Of a DNA stretch of 64,000 nt, positions 54,745 to 62,398 are shown piece by piece. Each line of letters begins with the position of its first letter. The first letter of the stretch is position 1. The notes below the pieces were generated by a model. It was not told where the DNA came from and did not search any database. It saw nothing but the letters and a program-made list of their open reading frames with translations. Location of the stretch: contig CACZLA010000007.1 in assembly GCA_902781895.1 (NCBI GenBank), forward strand, positions 1 through 64,000, read 5' to 3'. Both the position numbers and the translations under genes were made by a program. This stretch comes from an uncultured Lachnospiraceae bacterium (lineage in GTDB: Bacteria > Bacillota > Clostridia > Lachnospirales > Lachnospiraceae).

Positions 54745-55476
54745 TTACTTATTTACCCATATAGCAATCGCTGTATTATTATCCATACTCACATTGGCTC
54801 CGTTATTCAGAACCTCCGCTATCATCATATCCATCCATTCTTCAACAGTCTGCGCCGCCTTCCAGGTTCTCTGCATCTCTTCTTCGTCTATCAGTTCCCA
54901 GAATCCGTCTGTACATAAGAGAAATGCATCCTTCGGCTTTATACTTACCTCTTCCCCTATCTCATAAGCCTGAGACTCCCATTCAGCCCCTATAACTCTG
55001 AGCAGCCTGTTTCTGTCCTCATGTCCCCTTATCTCATCCGGTGTTATCTCGCCGAGACTTACAAGCATCTGTGGAACACTGTGGTCCAAAGTACGCATCT
55101 TTATTTTTCCGTTCCTGAAAAAATATAACCTGCTGTCTCCGATATGTCCCCATCTCGCCGTGCCATCGACATTGATGATCAGATCCACCATAGTGGTCTT
55201 CATATCAGAAACCACAGGGTTATCCTGTTGCTCTGCAAGTATTCTGTTTTGCGCCATAATAAAACTGTTCTCCAGAACATCTGCGATTTCGCATTGTTCA
55301 AAAGAACTCAGTGCCGAGTCAAGTGCTATCGCCGAAGCGACCTCGCCGTGACCATGTCCGCCGAGGCCGTCAGCCACTATAAAACAATGTCCCTTTTCGG
55401 TTTCAAGTTCGCCAACACTGTCCTCATTTATTTCTCTGTTCCCTAAGCCTGAATAAACTTTGTAAGTAAGAATCAT
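54745..55476 (-). CDS. PP2C-family Ser/Thr phosphatase, first gene of the FHA operon
   Basis: This 243-residue minimal PP2C has metal and core motifs REINEDS, IVADGLGGHGHGE, GHIGDSRLY, LLCTDGFWEL and MDNNTAIAI. It lacks a membrane segment and resembles PrpC/Stp1 partners of bacterial kinases. GGGGGGAG lies just before the ATG. A promoter-like TATAAT sits 56-61 nt upstream and no gene on this strand is closer than 93 nt, so it probably opens the 15-gene operon. Confidence 0.93.
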   Translation of the reverse strand: MILTYKVYSGLGNREINEDSVGELETEKGHCFIVADGLGGHGHGEVASAIALDSALSSFEQCEIADVLENSFIMAQNRILAEQQDNPVVSDMKTTMVDLIINVDGTARWGHIGDSRLYFFRNGKIKMRTLDHSVPQMLVSLGEITPDEIRGHEDRNRLLRVIGAEWESQAYEIGEEVSIKPKDAFLLCTDGFWELIDEEEMQRTWKAAQTVEEWMDMMIAEVLNNGANVSMDNNTAIAIWVNK

Positions 55477-55531
55477 GTACTCCCCCCGGAGCTTTAAAAG
55501 CTCTTCTTAAAAATCATTCTACAACTTTTTG

Positions 55532-55537
55532 ATTATA
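55532..55537 (-). promoter_or_regulatory. Candidate promoter (-10) of the FHA operon
   Basis: TATAAT on the minus strand, about 56 nt upstream of the first phosphatase ATG, in the longest gap (93 nt) ahead of the operon. The -35 region is weak (ATGAAA at 17 nt), which suggests activated transcription or an alternative start. Confidence 0.5.
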
Positions 55538-55569
55538 ACACATTTTAGCCCTTTTTTCATTCCTTTCCA

Positions 55570-56772
55570 TCAGTTACTGATAGGATGATGTGCCGTAGGA
55601 CTGTTTTCTGTAAGAGGTATAAATGTATATCCGTTTGAAAGTGCCCATGGAATAAATGATTCCATACTGTCTACCGTATAACTCTTTACATCATGGCAAA
55701 GAACTACACTCACATTATTTGCACTTACCCCTTGTACAAGATTGCTGAAACATACTGTGCTGCTGGTGGTATTACCTGCATCACCGCTCATAACATTCCA
55801 GTCAAAATATACATACCCCTTTGCCTGAGATGAATATGAAAGTCTTGTCATTATGCCGGGATTAAATTTGCTGACACCATTCGAACTTCCACCCGGAAAT
55901 CTGAACAGGTTTGTTCTGTGTCCCGTCTGACTTACAACTATGCTCTGCATATATTCAAAGTCACTCCAGTATGCAGCCTCACTTGCATATATCTGTCTGT
56001 AATTATGTGTAGCCGAATGAACTGCTATAGTGTGACCTGCATTATATGCTCTTCCGATGCAGTCCCTGTATGCAGGAAATGCATTCGTTACGAAGAATGT
56101 TGCCTTAACATTATATTTATCAAGTATTCCCAGAAGTCTGTCCGTATATGGTCCGGGACCGTCGTCAAATGTCAGATAAATGATCTTATTGTTATAGATC
56201 CATTTTCCGTCAGGACCCATGAGATACCAGTCATTATCCCATATCCAGTCTATACACATGCGACCGTCTTCGCCCATGTAATACCAGTCGCCGCCATCCT
56301 GAAGCCATCCGTAATGGAGTCCGCCGTCAGTATTCAGATAGTACCAGTCCCTGCCGTCCTTCAGCCATCCGGTAAATGGTTTCCCGTCATCATTAAAGTA
56401 ATACCAGTTGCCGCCTCTCATCTGCCATCCGGTGCTGCCCCATGTTTCGGTCCACACACCATCGGAGTTAAGATAATCATTGCCAACCCAGGTATCATGA
56501 GCCATAGTTCCGTCTGTATTGAGATAGAACCAATGTCCGTTCAGTTTTATCCATCCGGTATACATGTATCCGGAATCATCAAAGTAATACCAGAAATCCC
56601 CTATCTTCTTCCAGACACTTACGGGATATGATCCATCAGCTTCCTGATACCACCATCCGCCTTCACTTGAAATCCACTGTTCCTCAGCTCTTACACTATT
56701 ACTGCTCAGTCCCAGTAACGAAATAACAAAAACTACTGTCAATAAATATCTAAATAACTTAGATTTCTTCAA
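55570..56772 (-). CDS. Polysaccharide deacetylase with cell-wall-binding repeats
   Basis: This secreted protein has a signal peptide, six or so aromatic cell-wall/choline-binding-type repeats (about 35-195; units such as GWLKDGRDWYYLNTDGG) and a C-terminal NodB deacetylase. Metal ligands are present: TFDDGPG (Asp206-207), HSATHN (His255 and His259 by GTG numbering), FRFPGGSSN and VVLCHDV. It should remove acetyl groups from peptidoglycan or another surface glycan. Starts: TTG at 56772 lies 8 nt after AGGGGG and is preferred; GTG at 56781 touches that site. It is upstream of the FHA operon on the same strand. Confidence 0.9.
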   Translation of the reverse strand: MKKSKLFRYLLTVVFVISLLGLSSNSVRAEEQWISSEGGWWYQEADGSYPVSVWKKIGDFWYYFDDSGYMYTGWIKLNGHWFYLNTDGTMAHDTWVGNDYLNSDGVWTETWGSTGWQMRGGNWYYFNDDGKPFTGWLKDGRDWYYLNTDGGLHYGWLQDGGDWYYMGEDGRMCIDWIWDNDWYLMGPDGKWIYNNKIIYLTFDDGPGPYTDRLLGILDKYNVKATFFVTNAFPAYRDCIGRAYNAGHTIAVHSATHNYRQIYASEAAYWSDFEYMQSIVVSQTGHRTNLFRFPGGSSNGVSKFNPGIMTRLSYSSQAKGYVYFDWNVMSGDAGNTTSSTVCFSNLVQGVSANNVSVVLCHDVKSYTVDSMESFIPWALSNGYTFIPLTENSPTAHHPISN

Positions 56773-56815
56773 ATGCCACACCCCCTGTTTTTGTATATTT
56801 ATAAAGCTTTTTTAA

Positions 56816-58495
56816 TCAATCACCATATTCAAAGAATCCCTGTCCCGTACTCTCATTATGAATAGCATAGCAGCCCAGAGTAACATCATTACTCTTATCA
56901 CCTAAGATTCCGAGACTCCAGCTGAGAAATTCATTATTAAGTTCATAAATAGGCTTATCCGGAAGGTAAAGATAGAACACCTTTCCACCTTCTATGCCAT
57001 AAGGATTCGTATATATATACAGAATATCATCATATATCTCTTCAGTATCCGGCGTTTGATCCGTATTATAGTAATCCATCTCCATCTTGTAGGTATTATC
57101 ATCTATCTTTGTAATATTCTTAAATTTTCCACTAAAACTCGAATAATACATTGTTCCGTTGGGATAACCGTCTCCGGTCTCTCCCATATTTGAATCATGA
57201 TAAACACCCTTGAAGTTTCCGTCCTCATCAATTGTCATATCTGTACTCCAGCCGCCTGCACCGCTGGCAAATACGAAGTTTATATCAGTGGTTATCGGAA
57301 GAGTAGTCTTAAACATACTCTCTGTATCAACATCAAGTCCTTCACTCAGTTCGGATATAGCATCGTCCATCGTATAGCACTCCGAATCATGTCTTGATAC
57401 AAGACTATCGATATCCTCACCCTCGGAGTACATGAGAAATGTATCTATAGAATCCTGCTTTCCATTGATAAATGTATCAAACTCGGATTTTTCTATCTCG
57501 ACATTATTGTGCGAATAGGTGGTGACCATGCTGGTATAATCTTCATTCGGCCATGAGGAGCATTCATAGGAATCTATCATTCCGTATATTCCATTTGATC
57601 CCGGAGAATATACTTCAAAATACTCATCGCTTCCTTCATCAGTTATACTGTGATATATAAATATCTCATCACTGTCATCTATGGTAGCCACATAAAAGAC
57701 CGTTCCGCCTGCTACCTCTGCATCCAGATCCTTTACATGAAGAACCTCCTTCACACTGTCATCCACATAAGAATACATATACAGATCTGCCACAGCAGAA
57801 TTAGGCGCCTCCATGAAAGCAAGACTCTCTATCTGGCTATCCTTCATTTCAAAGATAGAAACGGGATAATTAACACTGGCATTATATCCTCTCTGCCAGG
57901 TATAGTTTCTTATGTTAGCATTATGATCCGAAAGTACATTCAGATAGTCCTCTTTCACTTCTTTAACAACCGAATCATTCAGCTTTTCTGCCTCCGTAGT
58001 GGCTTCCTCGGTTGTTACGGTCTCAGTCTCCGTTTCTGCTTCAGTTGTCGTCTCCTCCACCGTTGCTTCGGTCTTTTTATCTGCCTTCTTATCAGACTTA
58101 TCCTTGTCATCATCTCCGCCCACAAGGAATACGATAAGAAGGACTATCAGCCCCACCAGAGCAACTGCGCCGCAAATGATTCCCACCAGCATACCTGTGG
58201 ACATTTTCTTTTTTGAAGCACCCTCGCCTATAGGATTATGACTCATGCCCTGATACTGCTGCATCTGCTGATTATTCCGGGGCACTGCCTGTTGAACATT
58301 TTGAGGCATCCCCTGCTGATTGTTCTGCTGTACCTGCTGAGCATTCTGAGGCATCCCCTGCTGACTATTCTGCACCGTCCCCTGCTGAGCATTTTGCTGA
58401 GCATTCTGTGGTATCTGCTGCTGCAGATTACTTCCACAATAAGGGCAGAATAAAAGTCCATCATCTATATTGTTTCCACATTTATCACAATACAT
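56816..58495 (-). CDS. Zinc ribbon - Gln-rich - TM protein with large outside domain
   Basis: This 559-residue protein begins with a zinc ribbon (C3, C6, C17, C20), continues with a Gln/Asn-rich tract (24-90; units QNNQQGMPQNV), a transmembrane helix (about 101-125), a Thr/Glu spacer (135-175) and an outside domain of about 380 residues that I cannot assign. The inside-out layout (zinc ribbon, low-complexity, TM, outside domain) copies the neighbours in the FHA operon without an FHA domain, so it may belong to the same assembly. GGGAGGATGG precedes the ATG. Confidence 0.8.
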   Translation of the reverse strand: MYCDKCGNNIDDGLLFCPYCGSNLQQQIPQNAQQNAQQGTVQNSQQGMPQNAQQVQQNNQQGMPQNVQQAVPRNNQQMQQYQGMSHNPIGEGASKKKMSTGMLVGIICGAVALVGLIVLLIVFLVGGDDDKDKSDKKADKKTEATVEETTTEAETETETVTTEEATTEAEKLNDSVVKEVKEDYLNVLSDHNANIRNYTWQRGYNASVNYPVSIFEMKDSQIESLAFMEAPNSAVADLYMYSYVDDSVKEVLHVKDLDAEVAGGTVFYVATIDDSDEIFIYHSITDEGSDEYFEVYSPGSNGIYGMIDSYECSSWPNEDYTSMVTTYSHNNVEIEKSEFDTFINGKQDSIDTFLMYSEGEDIDSLVSRHDSECYTMDDAISELSEGLDVDTESMFKTTLPITTDINFVFASGAGGWSTDMTIDEDGNFKGVYHDSNMGETGDGYPNGTMYYSSFSGKFKNITKIDDNTYKMEMDYYNTDQTPDTEEIYDDILYIYTNPYGIEGGKVFYLYLPDKPIYELNNEFLSWSLGILGDKSNDVTLGCYAIHNESTGQGFFEYGD

Positions 58496-58532
58496 TTAAC
58501 CCATCCTCCCGTTCATACTAAAACACTTTATT

Positions 58533-58538
58533 ATTATA
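58533..58538 (-). promoter_or_regulatory. Candidate -10 upstream of the zinc-ribbon gene
   Basis: TATAAT on the minus strand, 38-43 nt before the ATG at 58495, in the 73-nt gap behind the AIR-synthase-like gene. No clear -35 was found. Confidence 0.45.
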
Positions 58539-58568
58539 CAACTTTTTACGCCATAATGCAGAATAAAT

Positions 58569-59612
58569 TTACGCCTCGTAGTATGTCAGTGACCTGCTCA
58601 TTTTCCCCTTCAGGGAGCGAACTTCACGCTTTTTTTCAAGGGTCAGTTCTCCTGCCACCGAATATCTGATACCTCTTCTCTCCAATTCACTTCTGACTGT
58701 CTCCTCATCTGCGGCATGGCAGACACCCACCACTGAACCGGTTCCGCTGATTTCATACGGATTTTTACCAAGCAGCTCACATATTTCTATGGTGTCCTGC
58801 CTTATGGGAATCATTTCATGTATGATATCAATCCCCATTCCCGTATACTCGGATATCTCCAGAAGAGTTCTGTATATTCCACCAAATGTAACGTCATGCA
58901 GATAGTATGCTCCACCCTTCAGAAGTGCATCTGCTGAGTCCTTTATCTCCAGCTGCTGTGGGCTTATCATTGCTCCGGAGATATATGAATCAGAAAGACG
59001 TTCTCTGATTTTCTCCATGTTTTCAGCTGCCAGAAGCGATGCACCGAAATGTCCTGCTTCTCCGATAATTATCACCTTGTCTCCGGCCTGAGGTTTTGAC
59101 TCTTTCCCCACAATGGATACAGATTTCGGATCAGTTGGATCAGCATATCCGAATAATGTTACTGTTACAGAGTAGCCTTCACCTTCACCTGAATAAACTG
59201 TATTTCCACCGATGATTCGTAAGTTTCTTTCCTTCGCCTGCTGTGAGAGACGGTTCATCTCATCACGTAGAGACTGCTCAGAACAATCTCCCCCGGCCTG
59301 AATATTTATGAGCATTTCCGAAGGGACGGCTCCGCATGTGGAAAGATTATTAAGAGCCCTTATAAGAGCCAGCTCGCCGACATTTACCTCAGAACAACTA
59401 TTATTTAATATAATAATCCCGTCAGATATTTTATAGTTCTCATCCGAGAACCCCTGTGAAACCACCTGAATATGATTTTCTCCCTCTCTTTGGGGGCATT
59501 TATCCACTATCGAATAGTCACTACCTATACTAACACCTGTGGTTCCCTCTTTTTTTACATGTTTTATAATACTTCTCTCAAGAACTCTTGTTCCAACTGT
59601 ACCTCTCTTCAT
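58569..59612 (-). CDS. AIR-synthase-related (PurM/HypE/ThiL-fold) protein
   Basis: This 347-residue protein has the two-domain PurM-like ATP-binding fold: N-terminal DGIIILNNS and ALNNLSTCGAVPSEML, a GGNTVYSGEGEGYSV segment, and C-terminal VIIIGEAGHFGASLLA, HDVTFGGIYRTLLEI and GIRYSVAGELT. It is closest in layout to HypE or stand-alone AIR-synthase-related proteins, but no hyp, pur or thi genes lie nearby and the C-terminal HypE Cys is absent. The substrate is unknown. AAGGAG precedes the ATG. Confidence 0.75.
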   Translation of the reverse strand: MKRGTVGTRVLERSIIKHVKKEGTTGVSIGSDYSIVDKCPQREGENHIQVVSQGFSDENYKISDGIIILNNSCSEVNVGELALIRALNNLSTCGAVPSEMLINIQAGGDCSEQSLRDEMNRLSQQAKERNLRIIGGNTVYSGEGEGYSVTVTLFGYADPTDPKSVSIVGKESKPQAGDKVIIIGEAGHFGASLLAAENMEKIRERLSDSYISGAMISPQQLEIKDSADALLKGGAYYLHDVTFGGIYRTLLEISEYTGMGIDIIHEMIPIRQDTIEICELLGKNPYEISGTGSVVGVCHAADEETVRSELERRGIRYSVAGELTLEKKREVRSLKGKMSRSLTYYEA

Positions 59613-59630
59613 AGATACTCCTTTTGTCTT

Positions 59631-59660
59631 AAAAACCTGCCACTAAGGGCAGGCTTTTAA
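59631..59660 (-). terminator. Rho-independent terminator of the VanW-family gene
   Basis: On the minus strand gcctgcc/ggcaggt pairs around cttagt and is followed by ttttt. It lies about 52 nt past the VanW stop and just upstream of the AIR-synthase-like start. Confidence 0.75.
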
Positions 59661-59711
59661 AAATACTATGCTATTTATTTTTATTTATCTTTTTTACTTT
59701 ACATCCCTCTA

Positions 59712-61355
59712 TCAGCCCGGATCTGTCTGTTCAGGTGAAGGCGATGGCTGGTCTGCCGGTGTCTCCGGAGTTGGAGTCGGTTCAGGTGTCGGTGTCGGTG
59801 TAGGTGTAGGTGTCGGATTTTGATTTGGATCTTGGGACTGACCCGGATTATTTGGATCATTCTGACCTGACGGTGTTTCCCCTTCGGGGTTTTCACCATC
59901 CGCAGGCTTCTCCGTGTTATCATCAGCATCTGTTTCTTCCCCATCTCCTTCTGCAGGATCCGGATTTATTGATACCTTAGCCGGTGACGCCTGATACTTA
60001 CTCTTATTTATAAGTACCTTATCAACCTCTACTCCGTCTTTATATATATGCTTCCAGAGCTCTCCCGTATATCCCGTAACAGCAGCTGCAGTTACTTCCT
60101 GCGTACCTGCGGGAATGGAATGATCCTCTGTCATTATAGGCTCATCCGGGGGATTTATAACTCCGGTCTGAATAGATTCAAACTCGATAGTTCTTCCCGG
60201 TTCTCTATACTCCTCGCCCCATACATTGAAGCTCAGATTGGCTCCGTCATACAGTGCCTCAATATATATAGGTGCACTGAGATTGTTCTTGATCCTGAGA
60301 TCCAGGACTCCGCCGGCTATAGCCGCATCAGCTGAAATAGGCACATATGAAACCTTCATACTGTGACAGTTTCTCTGAAGTATCTCTATCTCGGCTCTGA
60401 TAGCTGCATTATACAGAGTTGTAGCAACCTGGCAGACTCCACCGCCGGCTCCGTCAACTACTTCGGTTCCCACATAGGTATGAGCCATTTCATATCCGTT
60501 GCTGACCTCTATAGGAGCTATCGTATTATAAACCGACAGCTGTTCTCCCGGGAATAAAAGATGTCCGTCAACAAGAGATGCCGCTCTCTGAACATTATTC
60601 TTTCGCGCAGGACCACTGCTGGCATAGCTTGTTGTATAAGTTCCGAGAAGGTCCTTAACTCTTGCAATCTGCTGCATTTTCTCACTTCCGGAATTATCAG
60701 CAAGAACAACTCCCTTGGTGATAGCACCACCGGAGTATCCATCAGCATTTATTGCATCATCTATAGTTGCCTTTGTAGCTTCAACGTCTACACTTACGGA
60801 CTCGCCTTCAACATTCACCTTTACGGTTCCGTCATCATGCTTCTCCAGACTGTATCCGCTGATGCTGTTCATTTCGTTTCCGATCTTACCCTCAATCACT
60901 TTATCAAGAGTATCAGCGTCCACTTCCTTCTTTACATCGAAGTTTACAGGCGTATTCTTCAGCTGTTCAATATCCTTGAAACGCTTCAGGACAGTTCCGC
61001 TGTTACCGTATTCAAGGGCCTTCTTAACAACCTCTTCCGTATCGTCATACAGACCAAGCTCCGAAAGAGTTGTGCTTATATCTCCATAACGGCTGGTAAG
61101 TGTAACGGAGGCATCTCCTATGGAAGCCTCTCCACCAAGTGCCTCAAGGGCCTGATGATAACTCATGCCGCTTACGTCCTTGCCTTTTATGGAAATGTTA
61201 TCTCTTATCAAAGCTTCAGCCTGATCGGCTGAAATGCTGTCAGTTCCTGTTGCTGTCTCAGCAAAAACACTGATCGACTGGGGTAAGATAGTCAGTGTCA
61301 TTACAAGAACTGCTGCGATTATCTTCTCCAGCTTTTTCCTCATAACTGATTTCAA
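59712..61355 (-). CDS. VanW-family secreted protein with PG-binding-like domains and a Pro/Thr tail
   Basis: This 547-residue protein has a signal peptide (about 1-32), two YoaR/PG_binding_4-like alpha/beta domains (about 40-225), a VanW domain (about 255-390) with FPGEQLSVYNTIAP, GGGVCQVATTLYNAAIRA and RNCHSMKVSY, and a G5-like segment (about 400-450). The acidic Pro-rich tail holds a (PT)n run. VanW proteins are associated with the cell wall and their exact activity is unsettled. TTG at 61355 with AGGAGG 7 nt upstream is the start; the ATG four codons on is too far. Confidence 0.9.
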   Translation of the reverse strand: MKSVMRKKLEKIIAAVLVMTLTILPQSISVFAETATGTDSISADQAEALIRDNISIKGKDVSGMSYHQALEALGGEASIGDASVTLTSRYGDISTTLSELGLYDDTEEVVKKALEYGNSGTVLKRFKDIEQLKNTPVNFDVKKEVDADTLDKVIEGKIGNEMNSISGYSLEKHDDGTVKVNVEGESVSVDVEATKATIDDAINADGYSGGAITKGVVLADNSGSEKMQQIARVKDLLGTYTTSYASSGPARKNNVQRAASLVDGHLLFPGEQLSVYNTIAPIEVSNGYEMAHTYVGTEVVDGAGGGVCQVATTLYNAAIRAEIEILQRNCHSMKVSYVPISADAAIAGGVLDLRIKNNLSAPIYIEALYDGANLSFNVWGEEYREPGRTIEFESIQTGVINPPDEPIMTEDHSIPAGTQEVTAAAVTGYTGELWKHIYKDGVEVDKVLINKSKYQASPAKVSINPDPAEGDGEETDADDNTEKPADGENPEGETPSGQNDPNNPGQSQDPNQNPTPTPTPTPTPEPTPTPETPADQPSPSPEQTDPG

Positions 61356-61394
61356 GATATTTCCTCCTATTAATTACACGCTTTCATATTTTCA

Positions 61395-61505
61395 TTAAAA
61401 TGCATATGAAAGCAGTCCGATTACCATTCCAAATACTATAAGAACACATATAACTGCAGCAATAACTCTTGCAGTCTTTTTCTTCTTCTTACTGAAATCA
61501 ACCAT
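61395..61505 (-). CDS. 36-residue single-pass membrane peptide
   Basis: A short reading frame starts with MVDFSKKKKKTARV, continues with one hydrophobic helix (about 14-33) and ends SYAF. The Lys-rich N-terminus should stay inside. The ATG overlaps the end of the endonuclease III gene by 8 nt (ATGGTTGA), and the stop is 39 nt before the VanW start, so it is probably translated within that transcript. A GAAGG lies 9 nt before the ATG. Its size and shape recall small DUF4044-type peptides of Lachnospiraceae, but I cannot confirm a family. Confidence 0.6.
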   Translation of the reverse strand: MVDFSKKKKKTARVIAAVICVLIVFGMVIGLLSYAF

Positions 61506-62148
61506 TTGCTATTACCTTCTTTCCTTTACAAACATCTGCCAGACAACACTCCTCGCAAGCAGGCCTTCTGGCTATACATATCCTTCTTCCATGTGCAATC
61601 GTTTGAAAATTATACAATATCCACTGGCTTTTGGGAAGTATTTTCATTAATTCATATTCAATCTTCGTGGGATCATCCTCTTTTGTAAGTCCCAGAAGCT
61701 TTGAAACACGCTTCACATGAGTGTCCACAACTATGGACTCTATGTTATATACATTTCCCCGGATGACATTTGCCGTCTTTCTTCCCACACCCGGCAGACT
61801 CGTCAGTTCGTCAATATCCGAGGGTACAACTCCATCATACTCCTCCAGCAAAACATTTGCACAGGCTATGATGTTTTTTGCCTTATTATGATAAAACCCT
61901 GTTGAGAATATATCCTTCTCAAACTCCTTTATATCAGCCTTTGCAATATCCTCCAGATCGGGATACTTTTTGTAGAGATCCCGTGTGACCAGATTTACTC
62001 TTTCGTCCGTGCACTGAGCTGACATGATAGTGGCAAAGAGAAGCTGCCAGGGCTTTTCATAGTCGTATTCAAGATAGCATCTGAGGTCTGTGCCGTACTC
62101 ATCATTCAGACGTTCACAAACCGCCTCGGCCCGTTGTTTTTTCGTCAT
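61498..62148 (-). CDS. nth: Endonuclease III (DNA glycosylase/AP lyase)
   Basis: This 216-residue base-excision repair enzyme has a helix-hairpin-helix LTSLPGVGRKTANVI with catalytic Lys in GRKT, catalytic Asp in SIVVDTHVKRV, and the four-Cys 4Fe-4S loop C-x6-C-x2-C-x5-C near the C-terminus (CIARRPACEECCLADVC). It removes oxidised pyrimidines. The length and all motifs are normal. Confidence 0.95.
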   Translation of the reverse strand: MTKKQRAEAVCERLNDEYGTDLRCYLEYDYEKPWQLLFATIMSAQCTDERVNLVTRDLYKKYPDLEDIAKADIKEFEKDIFSTGFYHNKAKNIIACANVLLEEYDGVVPSDIDELTSLPGVGRKTANVIRGNVYNIESIVVDTHVKRVSKLLGLTKEDDPTKIEYELMKILPKSQWILYNFQTIAHGRRICIARRPACEECCLADVCKGKKVIANG

Positions 62149-62159
62149 GCTTATCCCTC

Positions 62160-62398
62160 GCTTTTATATCAATTATTCCTCGCTTCTGAGATAACGCCCC
62201 TCTCGACATCGCTTCCGCTCTTTTCGGGCTAGCCCCTAGCGGCCGCTTCGCTTGCTAAGCTCTCACTTCGCATAAGCTCGTGAATCGCTAAGCACCGAGA
62301 CCCAAAACGGTCTCGAGTCGCGTTTCTCTGACAGCTCGGAATACCGAACTTTCTCTAATCGCTCGTGATCAATCATTTCCTCAAATAGGGAAATATAG
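62160..62398. repeat. Palindrome-rich noncoding spacer
   Basis: This 240-nt gap has no credible gene and is more GC-rich than its surroundings. It holds several inverted repeats: gggctagccc (62226-62235), gctag/ccc/ctagc (62228-62240), agcggccgct (62238-62247, containing a NotI site), cgagacc/caaaac/ggtctcg (62296-62315) and tcgg/aata/ccga (62336-62347). Repeated gcgaagc/gcttcgc-type strings also occur. It looks like a structured intergenic repeat, not a promoter. Confidence 0.6.

Noticed and set aside
33007..55476. Type VII (ESX/Ess) secretion system
   Set aside because: FHA domains and a membrane subtilisin suggested it, but there is no EssC/EccC ATPase, no WXG100 protein and no other core component in the window.
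33007..55476. Type VI secretion regulated by kinase/FHA (PpkA-PppA-Fha)
   Set aside because: The kinase/phosphatase/FHA trio is similar, but no sheath, baseplate, Hcp, VgrG or TssM-like genes are present and the organism looks monoderm.
33007..55476. Anti-phage defence island
   Set aside because: Kinases and FHA occur in some defence systems, but there are no nucleases, toxins or mobile-element marks, and the proteases face outside.
59760..59820. Tandem repeat as a CRISPR or regulatory array
   Set aside because: It codes for the Pro/Thr tail of the VanW-family protein in frame; no spacers.
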